A stretch of 64,000 nucleotides of DNA from Tengunoibacter tsumagoiensis (GCF_003967535.1 NZ_BIFR01000001.1:2851001-2915000), one strand, 5' to 3'. Positions 34,891 through 42,924 are shown, counted from the first letter of the stretch. Program-made: numbers and translations. Notes: generated by a model from the sequence alone, not told the origin.

Positions 34891-36270
34891 ATGAGTCATT
34901 CGATGACATCTGAACTATCCGCATCGCTGCCGGTTGCTATTATCGGTGCGGGACCTGTTGGACTGGCTGCTGCGGCACATCTTCTGCGTCGCGGGGAAAC
35001 TCCTCTTCTTTTTGAGACAGGTGAGACGGTCGGGGCTTCAGTGTTGCGTTGGGGACACGTTCGCTTGTTCTCGCCCTGGCGTTATATGCTCGATACGCAG
35101 GCGGTCTCACTGTTAGAGGAGACTGGCTGGCAGGCACCTGATGCGGAGGGCTACCCCACCGGGCGCGAACTGGTCGAGGGATACCTCGAACCCCTCTCTC
35201 AGGTTCCTGCACTCGCATCCCACCTTCACCTCAAGACGCGTGTCCTGGCCGTCGCGCGTCTGGGATACGACAAGATGAAAACCCCAGGTCGTGAGCAGGC
35301 CCCTTTTGTGCTACGTGTGCAGCATGCTCATGGTGAAGAGGAAGATGTGCTGGCCAAAGCTGTCATTGATGCCTCGGGCACCTATGAGCTGCCGAATACA
35401 TTGGGGGCACATGGGATGCCAGCGTTGGGCGAACGGGCTCTGCAACACTCTATCTTCTATGGGATTCCTGATGTTCTGGGCAAGGATCGCGCACGCTATG
35501 CCGGGCGCCGGGTGCTGGTGGTCGGTAGTGGACACTCGGCTTTCAACGCCTTGCTTGAACTCGAAACCCTTGCTAAGGAGGAACCGACCACCCAGGTGTT
35601 CTGGGCGATTCGGCGCAAGGAGGCGGGTCAGCTCTACGGGGGCGGAGAGACTGATGCCCTCGCCGAACGGGGGCAGCTTGGCGCACGCATCCGCCGCCTG
35701 GTAGAGAGCGGCCAGCTCGGCCTGGTGACGAACGTTCAGATTCAGAAACTATATAAGACCGAGCAAGGGATTGCCCTCGCGGGTTACGAAGAAGAGCTGC
35801 CCCCAGTTGATGAGATCATTGCGACAACCGGCTTCCGTCCCGATCTCTCACTTGTTAATGAGTTGCGTCTCGCCCTTGATCCGGCGGTGGAGAGTCCGGC
35901 GGTCCTGGCTCCCTTGATTGACCCTAATGTGCATAGCTGCGGGACGGTCCCGCCCCATGGCGTGGATGAACTGACCCATCCAGAAGCCAACTTCTATATT
36001 GTGGGTATGAAGAGCTATGGTCGTGCGCCAACCTTCTTGATGCTTACAGGGTATGAACAAGTGCGCTCGATTGTCGCGGCTCTCACTGGTGATTGGGAAA
36101 GCGCGCGCCAGGTTGAACTGGAACTGCCTGAGACAGGTGTCTGCTCAGTGGATGGCGGTGGGTCCTGCTGCGCGACCCCATCGACTGAATTTCCTTTGAC
36201 GGTAGGAGTGAGACAATTCTCTGGCAAAAGTCTCCAGGTGATTGCACAAGGAAACTGTGGTGATGAGTAA
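34891..36270 (+). CDS. FAD/NAD(P)-binding flavoprotein monooxygenase (ArsO-like)
   Basis: A 459-residue flavoprotein. The FAD dinucleotide motif is VAIIGAGPVGLAAAAHLL near residue 15 and a second NAD(P) motif VLVVGSGHSAFNALLEL near residue 205, with IIATTGFRPDL between C-terminal strands. A Cys-rich GVCSVDGGGSCCATP lies near residue 420. This family of putative monooxygenases recurs in bacterial arsenic gene clusters (ArsO-like). ATG follows AAGGAGACATACT. It lies 39 bp after the acetyltransferase and overlaps the MFS start by 8 bp. Confidence 0.82.
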   Translation: MSHSMTSELSASLPVAIIGAGPVGLAAAAHLLRRGETPLLFETGETVGASVLRWGHVRLFSPWRYMLDTQAVSLLEETGWQAPDAEGYPTGRELVEGYLEPLSQVPALASHLHLKTRVLAVARLGYDKMKTPGREQAPFVLRVQHAHGEEEDVLAKAVIDASGTYELPNTLGAHGMPALGERALQHSIFYGIPDVLGKDRARYAGRRVLVVGSGHSAFNALLELETLAKEEPTTQVFWAIRRKEAGQLYGGGETDALAERGQLGARIRRLVESGQLGLVTNVQIQKLYKTEQGIALAGYEEELPPVDEIIATTGFRPDLSLVNELRLALDPAVESPAVLAPLIDPNVHSCGTVPPHGVDELTHPEANFYIVGMKSYGRAPTFLMLTGYEQVRSIVAALTGDWESARQVELELPETGVCSVDGGGSCCATPSTEFPLTVGVRQFSGKSLQVIAQGNCGDE

Positions 36271-37003
36271 CACTGCAGGGAAGAGAAAAGCCTCTTCCCT
36301 GCAGCCTTTCTCAGACAACTCCAGACGAGAGAAGAGGCTTTTCTCTCCCAGGCATGCTTCCTATGGCTGGGTTCTTGTGAGTGTGCTTGGTCTGACTACG
36401 ATTCTTTCATATGGGACGACGCAATACCTTTTTGGCACACTTGTGATTCCTGTAAGTGACACCTTCCACTGGAACCGTGCCAGTGTCTCCATTGTCTACT
36501 CAGTGAGCTTGCTTCTCGCAGGGTTACTTGGCGTCCCTGTTGGCTACCTAGTGGATCGCTATGGAGCGCGCTTGCTCATGACACTAGGGTCTTTGCTCGG
36601 TGGGCTGACCCTCTTTGGATTGGCATCTGCACATGCCGCCTGGCAATTCGCGCTGCTGTGGGTGGGCGGGATGGGCGTTGCCATGGCGCTGTTTCTCTAT
36701 CCAGTGACCTTTACAGTGATTACCATCTGGTTTGGGCAGGGACGAGGGAAGGCTTTTGCGGTTCTCACCTTTCTGGGTGGTCTGGCGTCACCCATCTTCT
36801 TTCCCCTGGCAGGAGCCTTGCTGCCGATCATGGGCTGGCGAAGCATGCTATTCCTCTTTGGGGGACTTCATCTTGTTATTTCCGTGCCTCTGCATGGATT
36901 GCTCTTGCGCCGAGCGCCTCCCAGAAAAGAGCCACAAAGGGAACATGAGCAGCAAACGCACTCCTTGCTTTATGGAGAAGGAGTACCAGCTCGCCAGGCC
37001 TTT
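36263..37003 (+). pseudogene. MFS transporter, truncated by a transposon fragment
   Basis: The N-terminal ~245 residues of an MFS permease: LVSVLGLTTILSYGTTQYLF, PVGYLVDRYGARLLM (motif A) and six membrane spans up to GLLLRRAPPRKEP. Homology ends near 37000 (EGVPARQA); beyond this the open frame runs to 37159 only as the antisense of a TnpB fragment. The start is ATG 36263, 8 bp inside the flavoprotein gene, so it was the fourth gene of the operon. Export activity is surely lost. Confidence 0.8.
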
Positions 37004-37344
37004 TTCGCCTTTTTAGCTTTCCATCTGGCGAGATGCGAAAAGAAAGAGCGAGCGGAACCCAGCGCGGTGTTAATGGCAGCGCGTCGAAACATGGCGGGAA
37101 TGTTGGGCTCAATCTCGGAGAGTGGCATGATGGGATCAGGATTATCAGCGGTGCGATGAGTACATTTCTCCAGAGCGGTGAGTGCTTCTTTTGTCGGCAG
37201 ATCAAGAAGTTTCACATGGGAGTTGATCACATCAAAGTAGAAGGCGGCCACCCGGTTGAATAGGGCATGGTGAGCTTTAAACCAGAGCGCATGCTGCGGT
37301 TGATAGCACAATGCCTGTTTGATCGTTTTGGTCGCCTTCCCCAT
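36985..37344 (-). pseudogene. TnpB-family transposase, N-terminal fragment
   Basis: About 115 codons: MGKATKTIKQALCYQPQHAL, WFKAHHALFNRVAAFYFDV, PAMFRRAAINTALGSARSFF. This is the N-terminal part of an IS1341-like TnpB/OrfB transposase. It is cut off where the MFS gene begins on the other strand. ATG 37344-37342 overlaps the stop of an upstream 54-codon gene (TGATG), so translation was coupled. Confidence 0.75.
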
Positions 37345-37508
37345 CACTTCTCCTCTTCCTTTTGTTTCGCAAGAACTCTTGTTAATTCCTGTTGAACAAG
37401 TCGATCAAGCACTTTCACAATGCTTTCATTGGTATATGCTCCGATGAGCTTTGCAGCTCTTACGGTTCGTATCCAAATGCGGGTACTGGTGTACTCTGGT
37501 TTTTCCAT
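37344..37508 (-). CDS. Small RHH-like protein coupled to TnpB
   Basis: A 54-residue protein: MEKPEYTSTRIWIRTVRAAK, LIGAYTNESIVKVLDRLVQQ, then a charged ELTRVLAKQKEEEK tail. A beta-strand (STRIWIRTVRAA) followed by two helices suggests a ribbon-helix-helix or antitoxin-like DNA-binding protein; that reading is inference. Its TGA overlaps the ATG of the TnpB fragment. It is shorter than usual annotation cut-offs and easily missed. Confidence 0.6.
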   Translation of the reverse strand: MEKPEYTSTRIWIRTVRAAKLIGAYTNESIVKVLDRLVQQELTRVLAKQKEEEK

Positions 37509-37552
37509 GCGGTATTTATATCACATTTTATACAAAAAAGCAAGGGCTAAAG

Positions 37553-37610
37553 CCAAGAGAAAACCCGCCGCAAGCCGCCGTCCTTTCAAGGCGTGCGGTA
37601 AGGCGGGTTT
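37553..37610 (-). terminator. Strong GC hairpin after the M28 peptidase, possibly also transposon end
   Basis: AAACCCGCC (37561-37569) pairs with GGCGGGTTT (37602-37610) with further internal pairing (CGCC/GGCG). On the minus strand it follows the peptidase stop directly and is followed by TTTTC, then GGCTTTAGCCC and a T-run. It may equally be the left end of the TnpB element. Confidence 0.65.
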
Positions 37611-37614
37611 CGGT

Positions 37615-38862
37615 TCATGTCACTAATTGCCAGAGAGTAGCGAGCAGAAGTGTTGCAGCCCGATGCAGGGCCTCTGGTTGAACACGCTCCATTGAGTCTC
37701 CAGGGGTATGCAGTTGTGCTGCTCCAACGCTTAATCCCACCGCTGGAAACCCTGCCTGTACAAATTGCCGCTGATCCGAAGCGATGTTACCTACAATTAG
37801 GGGGATATCGAGCCAGCGACCTGCCTGATCGAGCGCCTGGAGCACGGGTTCGGTTTGTGGTCCTGGCTCGACCCAGACCGCTTCATTGAGACAGGCTGCC
37901 CCATCCAGATTAAGCATGAACGGTATTTGACCCTGGGCTTTGAGCTGAGCGGCCAGGACATGTGACCCTTGTGCCCCAACCTCCTCCGCATCAAAAGCTG
38001 CAAAGAGCAGAGGCCGCTGGAACTGGATCTGTGCTTCTGCGATGACTCGCGCCAGTTCGAGAAGGACCGCGACGGCAGCCGCGTTATCTGTCGCCCCTGG
38101 AAGACGCTGGCCTCCCACATCATCACCAACGCCATCATAATGTGCTCCCAGGATGAGGGGCGCAGTGGCGAAGCGCTCCTCAGTCCCAGGCAAGTGGGCC
38201 AGGACGTTGTATCCTTCACTTATCTTGGCAAAGATCGGAACGCGTACACGCACTCGTGTTCCCACGAGCTGTGCATGTAGGTCTGCTCGAACCGAGAGCA
38301 CGGGTAGAGCTACAGGAGCCTGAGCGATAAGACGTTTTACGAGAAAACCATTGGCGTTCGCATAAAGCGGTGTGAAAAGACCAAGCGCACCTTGTTGTGC
38401 AAGCTCGCTGGCCAGTGTTGTGAATGCGGTTCCCAGTGGGACGGCATGAAGCGCTACCCATGTCCCCTGGTAGCTCTCAAGCGCTTTCTCGTCCGAAAAG
38501 AGAACCACACTGCCTGCCGTTATTTCAGGTTGAAAGGCGGATCGTGGGTGCTCACAGTACTCTGTGCGTTGCACAAACGTGCGGAGGACCTCATCCTCAT
38601 CTGTTATCTGCTCAAGTAGCAGTGGGGTAGCCTGTTCGACCACGGGAGCCGAAAGGGGAAATATCTGGGTCTGTGCCTTCCATCCGAGATACTGCCATTG
38701 CTTGAGCAGAAAATCTGTTGCTCCTGCGTGTCCCTGCGTGCCCACGCGCCGACCCGTAAAAGCTGGAGCGCACAACTGTCGTGTGTGCTCCATCATGCGA
38801 CCTGGATCGAGAAGCGTAAGGGCCGCGAGGAGGTCAGGCGGGGCAGCTTGCTCAGTCACCAT
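37615..38862 (-). CDS. M28-family metallopeptidase
   Basis: A 415-residue peptidase. The di-zinc ligands are all present: LGAHYDGVGD (His, ~235), PGATDNAAA (bridging Asp), FAAFDAEEVG (catalytic Glu and ligand Glu), MLNLDGAA (Asp) and LHTPGDSM (His). A PA-like insert (GSVVLFSDEKALESY) precedes the catalytic domain. No signal peptide is seen, so a cytosolic aminopeptidase-like role is likely. ATG follows AAGGAGACAAGC. It lies 30 bp after the Cys-pair repeat gene and is probably in one operon with it. Confidence 0.88.
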   Translation of the reverse strand: MVTEQAAPPDLLAALTLLDPGRMMEHTRQLCAPAFTGRRVGTQGHAGATDFLLKQWQYLGWKAQTQIFPLSAPVVEQATPLLLEQITDEDEVLRTFVQRTEYCEHPRSAFQPEITAGSVVLFSDEKALESYQGTWVALHAVPLGTAFTTLASELAQQGALGLFTPLYANANGFLVKRLIAQAPVALPVLSVRADLHAQLVGTRVRVRVPIFAKISEGYNVLAHLPGTEERFATAPLILGAHYDGVGDDVGGQRLPGATDNAAAVAVLLELARVIAEAQIQFQRPLLFAAFDAEEVGAQGSHVLAAQLKAQGQIPFMLNLDGAACLNEAVWVEPGPQTEPVLQALDQAGRWLDIPLIVGNIASDQRQFVQAGFPAVGLSVGAAQLHTPGDSMERVQPEALHRAATLLLATLWQLVT

Positions 38863-38891
38863 GCTTGTCTCCTTCTACTTACCCAGCGTTG

Positions 38892-39242
38892 TTAGCAGCA
38901 TCGCTGTTGCGCTGGAGAGGAAGATACCTGTACCGGTTCCCCACAACATCCGCTTGTTGCCTGTGTATCGACAGCGAAAGACTGGTTGGAGCGGGGTTCC
39001 CCACAACACCCTGTGTTTGCTGATTGGCTAGTGGAGCCACAGCAGCCACTCGTTACCTGGATATTTGAGGCAATGATGGCTGCCTGTCTGGATACAGGTT
39101 CCCCGCAACATCCTGTGTCTGCCGCTTGACTGGTTGAACCACAACAGCCACCCTGTTGGATAGGGGCGGTTGAAACGGTGGGCAGACCGTGCTGAAAACC
39201 ACCTTTGTTTGCCGGATTTAACGGATGGGAAATCTGAGTCAT
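38892..39242 (-). CDS. Cys-pair (GCCG) repeat protein, putative metal/metalloid binder
   Basis: A 116-residue protein with six vicinal cysteine pairs. GCCGSTSQAADTGCCGEP near residue 32 is repeated as GCCGSTSQSANTGCCGEP near residue 70, followed by TSGCCGEPV and a terminal QRCC. The N-terminal 30 residues have no cysteine; the linkers are polar. No membrane segment. Repeated CC pairs suit soft-metal or arsenite binding, or a peptide substrate for the adjacent peptidase; both are inference. Strong ribosome site AAAGGAGT. I know no named family with this layout. Confidence 0.75.
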   Translation of the reverse strand: MTQISHPLNPANKGGFQHGLPTVSTAPIQQGGCCGSTSQAADTGCCGEPVSRQAAIIASNIQVTSGCCGSTSQSANTGCCGEPRSNQSFAVDTQATSGCCGEPVQVSSSPAQQRCC

Positions 39243-39466
39243 GATGCATACTCCTTTATGTTTCGTTTATGTTTCGTTTTCTTTTGAGGCGTGCTCATTT
39301 AGGGAGACGGACCACCTTGCCAAAAGACGCAACAAGCACACAGGCAATGTTTGTGTACCTACTTTGAAGCCAACAGGCAAAGATGAGAGGAGAATCAGAA
39401 CCAGACCAGGGTCGCTTTGTGACCGGGTGCGTCCTCTTTTGCCCTGCTCCGTCTCCCTGAGTAGAA

Positions 39467-39739
39467 ATGATTGTCACAAGAGAAAGGGCATTGAAGATGT
39501 TTCGAGAAGAGATAATGGCGCACTGGCGCCAGCAGGAGTATGATCAGGCTCATCTTTCCCTGCATCAGCTGCGGGCTGCACAATTGGCCAGGGAAGCAGA
39601 TAGAAAACAAAGCGCATGGCTGAAAGCTCTCTTTATCAGGCTCAAGCACGGCGTGTTGTTGCTCCTTGGTATACATGGCACCAGGCACGTGAAGTGCGGC
39701 TCTGTTTGCGCTTCCCAGCCCTTGACGTGTTGTGCATAA
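39467..39739 (+). CDS. Small hypothetical protein upstream of the sigma factor
   Basis: A 90-residue frame (or 80 from ATG 39497): basic helix MFREEIMAHWRQQEYDQAH, then a short hydrophobic stretch HGVLLLLGIHG and a Cys-containing tail (KCGSVCASQPLTCCA). The ribosome site is weak. It ends 33 bp before the sigma factor gene and could be an accessory or anti-sigma-like peptide. A long antisense frame overlaps, so coding status is uncertain. Confidence 0.45.
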   Translation: MIVTRERALKMFREEIMAHWRQQEYDQAHLSLHQLRAAQLAREADRKQSAWLKALFIRLKHGVLLLLGIHGTRHVKCGSVCASQPLTCCA

Positions 39740-39772
39740 TACAGGCAGAGATGCTCTCCTAGAAGAAAAGGT

Positions 39773-40402
39773 ATGAAGGAATTGGTTCACACAGTTGAGT
39801 TTGCCTGGCAAACACTCCATGATCCTCTCTATCGCTTTATTCGTCGACGCGTGGCAACCGAGGAGCAGGCGGAAGACTTGCTCCAGGAAGCCTTCCTGAA
39901 GATGCACACGCAAGTCGACGCGTTGCGCGAACAGGACAAGCTGGAAAGTTGGATGTACCAGATCGCGCGCAATTTGATCATTGATCACTATCGCAAAAAG
40001 AGACAGGATGTTCCGTTAGAGGATGCCGAGGAGATGCTGCCTCTCGATGAAATCCCCGAAGAAGATATGCAAGCGCAACTGGCTGCGTCAGTCGTTGCCA
40101 TGATTGACTGCTTGCCTCCGACCTACCAGGAGGCGCTTTTGCTCACCGATATGCAGGGTCTCTCACAGAAAGAACTGGCAACACGCCTGGGTCTCTCCTT
40201 TTCAGGAGCCAAGTCACGGGTGCAACGGGCGCGCGAGAAGCTGAAGCAAGTTGTGCTAGATTGTTGTCACGTTGAGTTTGATCGCCTCGGGCGTGTAATT
40301 GACTACTACTCCCATTGTGCATGTTGCCAGACGCAAGGCCAGGTGAAAAAAGGGTGTTCTACTGGGCAGTGTGAATGTGCATCTCAAGTGGCGTCTCCTT
40401 GA
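39773..40402 (+). CDS. ECF sigma factor, SigZ-like, with Cys-rich tail
   Basis: A 209-residue sigma factor. Region 2 has DPLYRFIRRRVATEEQAEDL, LLQEAFLKMH and ESWMYQIARNLIIDHYRKKR; region 4 has CLPPTYQEALLLTDMQGLSQ and LGLSFSGAKSRVQRAREKLK. The C-terminus LDCCHVEFDRLGRVIDYYSH and CACCQ, GCSTGQCEC carries eight cysteines, a pattern of the SigZ group. It probably responds to metal, thiol or metalloid stress. ATG follows AGAAAAGGT. It is divergent from the Cys-pair repeat gene with ~220 bp between. Confidence 0.9.
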   Translation: MKELVHTVEFAWQTLHDPLYRFIRRRVATEEQAEDLLQEAFLKMHTQVDALREQDKLESWMYQIARNLIIDHYRKKRQDVPLEDAEEMLPLDEIPEEDMQAQLAASVVAMIDCLPPTYQEALLLTDMQGLSQKELATRLGLSFSGAKSRVQRAREKLKQVVLDCCHVEFDRLGRVIDYYSHCACCQTQGQVKKGCSTGQCECASQVASP

Positions 40403-40610
40403 CATTATTGGGGTCGGCTGGTGTGGGTGGGCTTCTCTCGCCAACGATGCGTAGTCTGCGCCATGCTTCACTCTAAACTGATGGACTTGCTGGAAACCAG
40501 AAGATCTTCTGGTGCTAGCTGAAGAAAAATGATGGAGAAACTAAAGGTAAAGTAGACTGGCGTATAAACTATCAAGCACGCTCAACCATTGTTTGGGACA
40601 TGTGTGTTGA
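40403..40610. other. Region between sigma factor and repeats
   Basis: No gene or terminator supported in these ~210 bp. Confidence 0.4.
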
Positions 40611-40769
40611 TAATTCCGCCATTTTTTTATGCAAATCCGCCATTTATGCCAATAATTCCGCTATGAATCCGCCATTTATGCCAATAATTCCGCCATGAAG
40701 TGGTATAGTAGAGAGGTAGAGGAAAAATGTCAAATTTTTATGAAAAGGTGAGGATACATGGCGGAATTA
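40611..40769. repeat. Iterated TAATTCCGCCAT sites, inverted copy on the start codon
   Basis: TAATTCCGCCAT at 40611-40622 and 40685-40696 and TAATTCCGCTAT at 40653-40664. The latter two belong to two 32-bp tandem units (40634-40665, 40666-40697; one mismatch). The exact inverse ATGGCGGAATTA is the first four codons of the AlbA_2 gene (40758-40769). A TATAGT at 40703-40708 may be the -10. Confidence 0.88.
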
Positions 40770-41089
40770 CAGGAGGCAGAATTACGACAACGTATCCAAT
40801 TTGGTGAGACCTCAACCGTTGAATTAAAGGTGGCTGTGCCTCGTCACCTCGATCTGGCTGAACGTTTCTGTGGGATGGCTAATGCTCAAGGTGGAATCGT
40901 GATCATTGGTGTCAAAGACGTCGAGCATACCATTGTTGGTGTCCCAGATGAGCGCCAGGCTTCAACCATGGATACCATTTTGCGAGCCGCACGTGTGAAT
41001 ATCAAACCCTCCCTTCCTCTCGATCCCGCAGAGCCAGAAGTCTATGTGCTTGATGGGAAAATCGTAGCCGTCCACCCAATGCGAACCGC
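40758..41089 (+). pseudogene. AlbA_2 (Schlafen-type) domain protein, truncated
   Basis: Residues 1-110 form an AlbA_2 domain: QFGETSTVELKVAVP, MANAQGGIVIIGVKD, VPDERQASTMDTIL, LDGKIVAVHP. AlbA_2/Schlafen domains bind nucleic acid and are usually followed by a helicase or regulatory module, absent here. After about 41089 the reading frame runs 15 more codons out of frame through a Nudix gene. So the 3' portion was lost by fusion with the Nudix remnant. ATG 40758 follows AGGTGAGG and is the last member of the iterated motif. Confidence 0.7.
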
Positions 41090-41548
41090 TGGAATGGTCT
41101 TGGCGGCAAGATTGAGGCAAACGAGACTCCTTTGAGCAATATTCATCGTGAAATGATGGAGGAGGCCGACATGGATGTGAGCCAGGCTCAGGAGCTACGT
41201 TTTGCTGGCCTGGTCACCTGGACGATTCTCGATGCAAACGCTCCTCCGGTCAGTGGGGGGATGTATACTTTCCTTGCCCATCTTGATCCAGATGCTCAGA
41301 TCTGGCCCGATCGTATCACGCCTGAGGGACTGCTTTCCTGGAAGAAACTGAGCTGGGTCTGTGATCGGTCCAATCCAGCAGTGGTAGACAATATTCCGCA
41401 TTTTTTGCCACTGATGCTGACACAATTCACTCCACAGGAGTACTGTTGCTCATACCAGGATGGGGTTTTACGAGCCTTTGACGCGAGGGCATTGCCAGAT
41501 CTCTCTCAGATAATAGGCTTTCCTTTGACAATTGGTCGGAAGCTCTGA
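41087..41548 (+). pseudogene. Nudix hydrolase, 5'-truncated
   Basis: The frame reads RWNGLGGKIEANETPL, SNIHREMMEEADMDVSQ: a complete Nudix box (GX5EX7REUXEE), then PEGLLSWKKLSWVC and a long C-terminus. The first ~30 residues with the start codon are missing; upstream DNA belongs to the AlbA_2 gene. Only weak internal starts (TTG 41132) remain, which would omit the start of the Nudix box. Confidence 0.8.
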
Positions 41549-41583
41549 TGCTACATGGATATATATTAACGTAAAAGGAAAGC

Positions 41584-42324
41584 ATGATGCGTCTGGCTCT
41601 TCTCTCCGATATTCATGGCAACTGTGTGGCTCTCGATGCTGTTTTAGGCCAGCTTGCCACTCAAAACGTGACGCAACTGATCTGTCTTGGGGATGTGGCC
41701 TCGACCGGCCCTCAACCTCGAGAGGTGATCAGGCGGCTGCAGGAGATTGACTGTCCGTCCGTAATGGGTAACATGGACACCTGGCTATTACAGCCTGAAC
41801 TTAAGGAGCAACCTGATCAACGGAGACAGTATTGGCAGGACATTGATCACTGGTGTGCCGAGCAACTCACATCTGCTGATCAAGCCTACTTGCGCTCCTT
41901 TCGACCTACCATCGACTATAGATTCCCTGATGGAAAGAACCTTCTATGTTATCATGGCTCCCCTCGTTCCTACAGTGAGCGTCTGTTGTCAACGACTTCT
42001 GAGGAAGAGTTAGAGCGAGTCTTTGCAGGAACGCAAGGGGATCTCATGGCGGGAGGACACACTCATATTCAGCTTTTTCGCCGCTTCAAAGAGCGAATTG
42101 TTCTCAACCTGGGGAGCGTCGGTTTAGCGATGGATCGTGTCTCGCCGGTGAATGAGATTCGTCAGTCAGCTTTCGCTGAATATGCCATTATCGATTCTAA
42201 TGGCGCGTCCTTACAGGTGGAGTTGCATCGCGTTGCCTTTGATCTGCAAGCCTTCATTCACGTGATGCACGACTCTGGAATGCCACATGCTGCCTGGTGG
42301 GCCAGTTGCTGGAAGGAGATGTAA
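41584..42324 (+). CDS. Calcineurin-like metallophosphoesterase
   Basis: A 246-residue YfcE-like phosphoesterase: LLSDIHGNCVALD, ICLGDVASTG, VMGNMDTWL, CYHGSPRSYSE and MAGGHTHIQLF, followed by LNLGSVGLAMD. All metal ligands are present. A double ATG (41584, 41587) follows AAAGGAAAGC. It is 2 bp from the HD-domain gene, so the two form an operon and may act on related phosphorylated substrates. Paralogue of the gene at 1249. Confidence 0.88.
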   Translation: MMRLALLSDIHGNCVALDAVLGQLATQNVTQLICLGDVASTGPQPREVIRRLQEIDCPSVMGNMDTWLLQPELKEQPDQRRQYWQDIDHWCAEQLTSADQAYLRSFRPTIDYRFPDGKNLLCYHGSPRSYSERLLSTTSEEELERVFAGTQGDLMAGGHTHIQLFRRFKERIVLNLGSVGLAMDRVSPVNEIRQSAFAEYAIIDSNGASLQVELHRVAFDLQAFIHVMHDSGMPHAAWWASCWKEM

Positions 42325-42326
42325 GA

Positions 42327-42896
42327 ATGGCGATTACTCCTGGCAATCTGCCTCTGGCGAAACGAGTGGAAGAAGCCTGCCAGGCAGAGAGCAATATCTT
42401 TGGGTATGGGATCTGGACCCATCACATTCTCTCTGTTATTGCGTATGGGGAGCAGTTGGCTGACCTCATGGGAGCCGATAAAAATAGTGTCGAACTCGCA
42501 GCCCTTCTTCACGATTATGCCAGTGTGAAAGATCAGACGTTGTACCAGGATCATCATCTCCATGGCCCGCGTGAGGCAGAACTACTTTTACGGGAGTATG
42601 GCTATCCTGGTTCAACGATCCTGGCAGTGAAAGAATGTATTGCTTCACATCGAGCAAGCATTCCGGTAGAGCAACGCACGAAAGAAGCGATCTGCCTGGC
42701 GAGCGCCGATGCGATGGCCCATATTGCTCAGATGCCTTCACTGCTGTATTTAGCATATGTTCAGCACAAGCTGTCTATTGATGAAGGCAAGATCTGGGTA
42801 CGGGAAAAGCTAAAGCGCAGCTGGAACAAGCTGTGTCCAGAGGCACGAGTGTTGATCCAATCGCGCTATCAAGCAGCTTTGCAGGTGTTAGAGTAA
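42327..42896 (+). CDS. HD-domain phosphohydrolase
   Basis: A 189-residue protein with H...HD...D: YGIWTHHILSVIAYG, ELAALLHDYASVKD and ASADAMAHIAQ. This is the small HD family related to YqeK/HDIG hydrolases acting on nucleotides. ATG 42327 starts immediately after the phosphoesterase stop, with AAGGAGAT inside the upstream gene's end. Substrate unknown. Confidence 0.85.
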   Translation: MAITPGNLPLAKRVEEACQAESNIFGYGIWTHHILSVIAYGEQLADLMGADKNSVELAALLHDYASVKDQTLYQDHHLHGPREAELLLREYGYPGSTILAVKECIASHRASIPVEQRTKEAICLASADAMAHIAQMPSLLYLAYVQHKLSIDEGKIWVREKLKRSWNKLCPEARVLIQSRYQAALQVLE

Positions 42897-42924
42897 GAGC
42901 TCCGCGAAAGAGGTTCCAGCTTTT

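Noticed and set aside
37004-37159. Last 50 codons of the MFS open frame
   Set aside because: They are the antisense of the TnpB fragment, not transporter sequence.
39395-39988. 197-codon minus-strand frame
   Set aside because: Runs antisense through the well-supported sigma factor start and shows no motif.
40634-40697. CRISPR array
   Set aside because: Two 32-bp units directly adjacent without spacers and no cas genes; they are tandem repeats.
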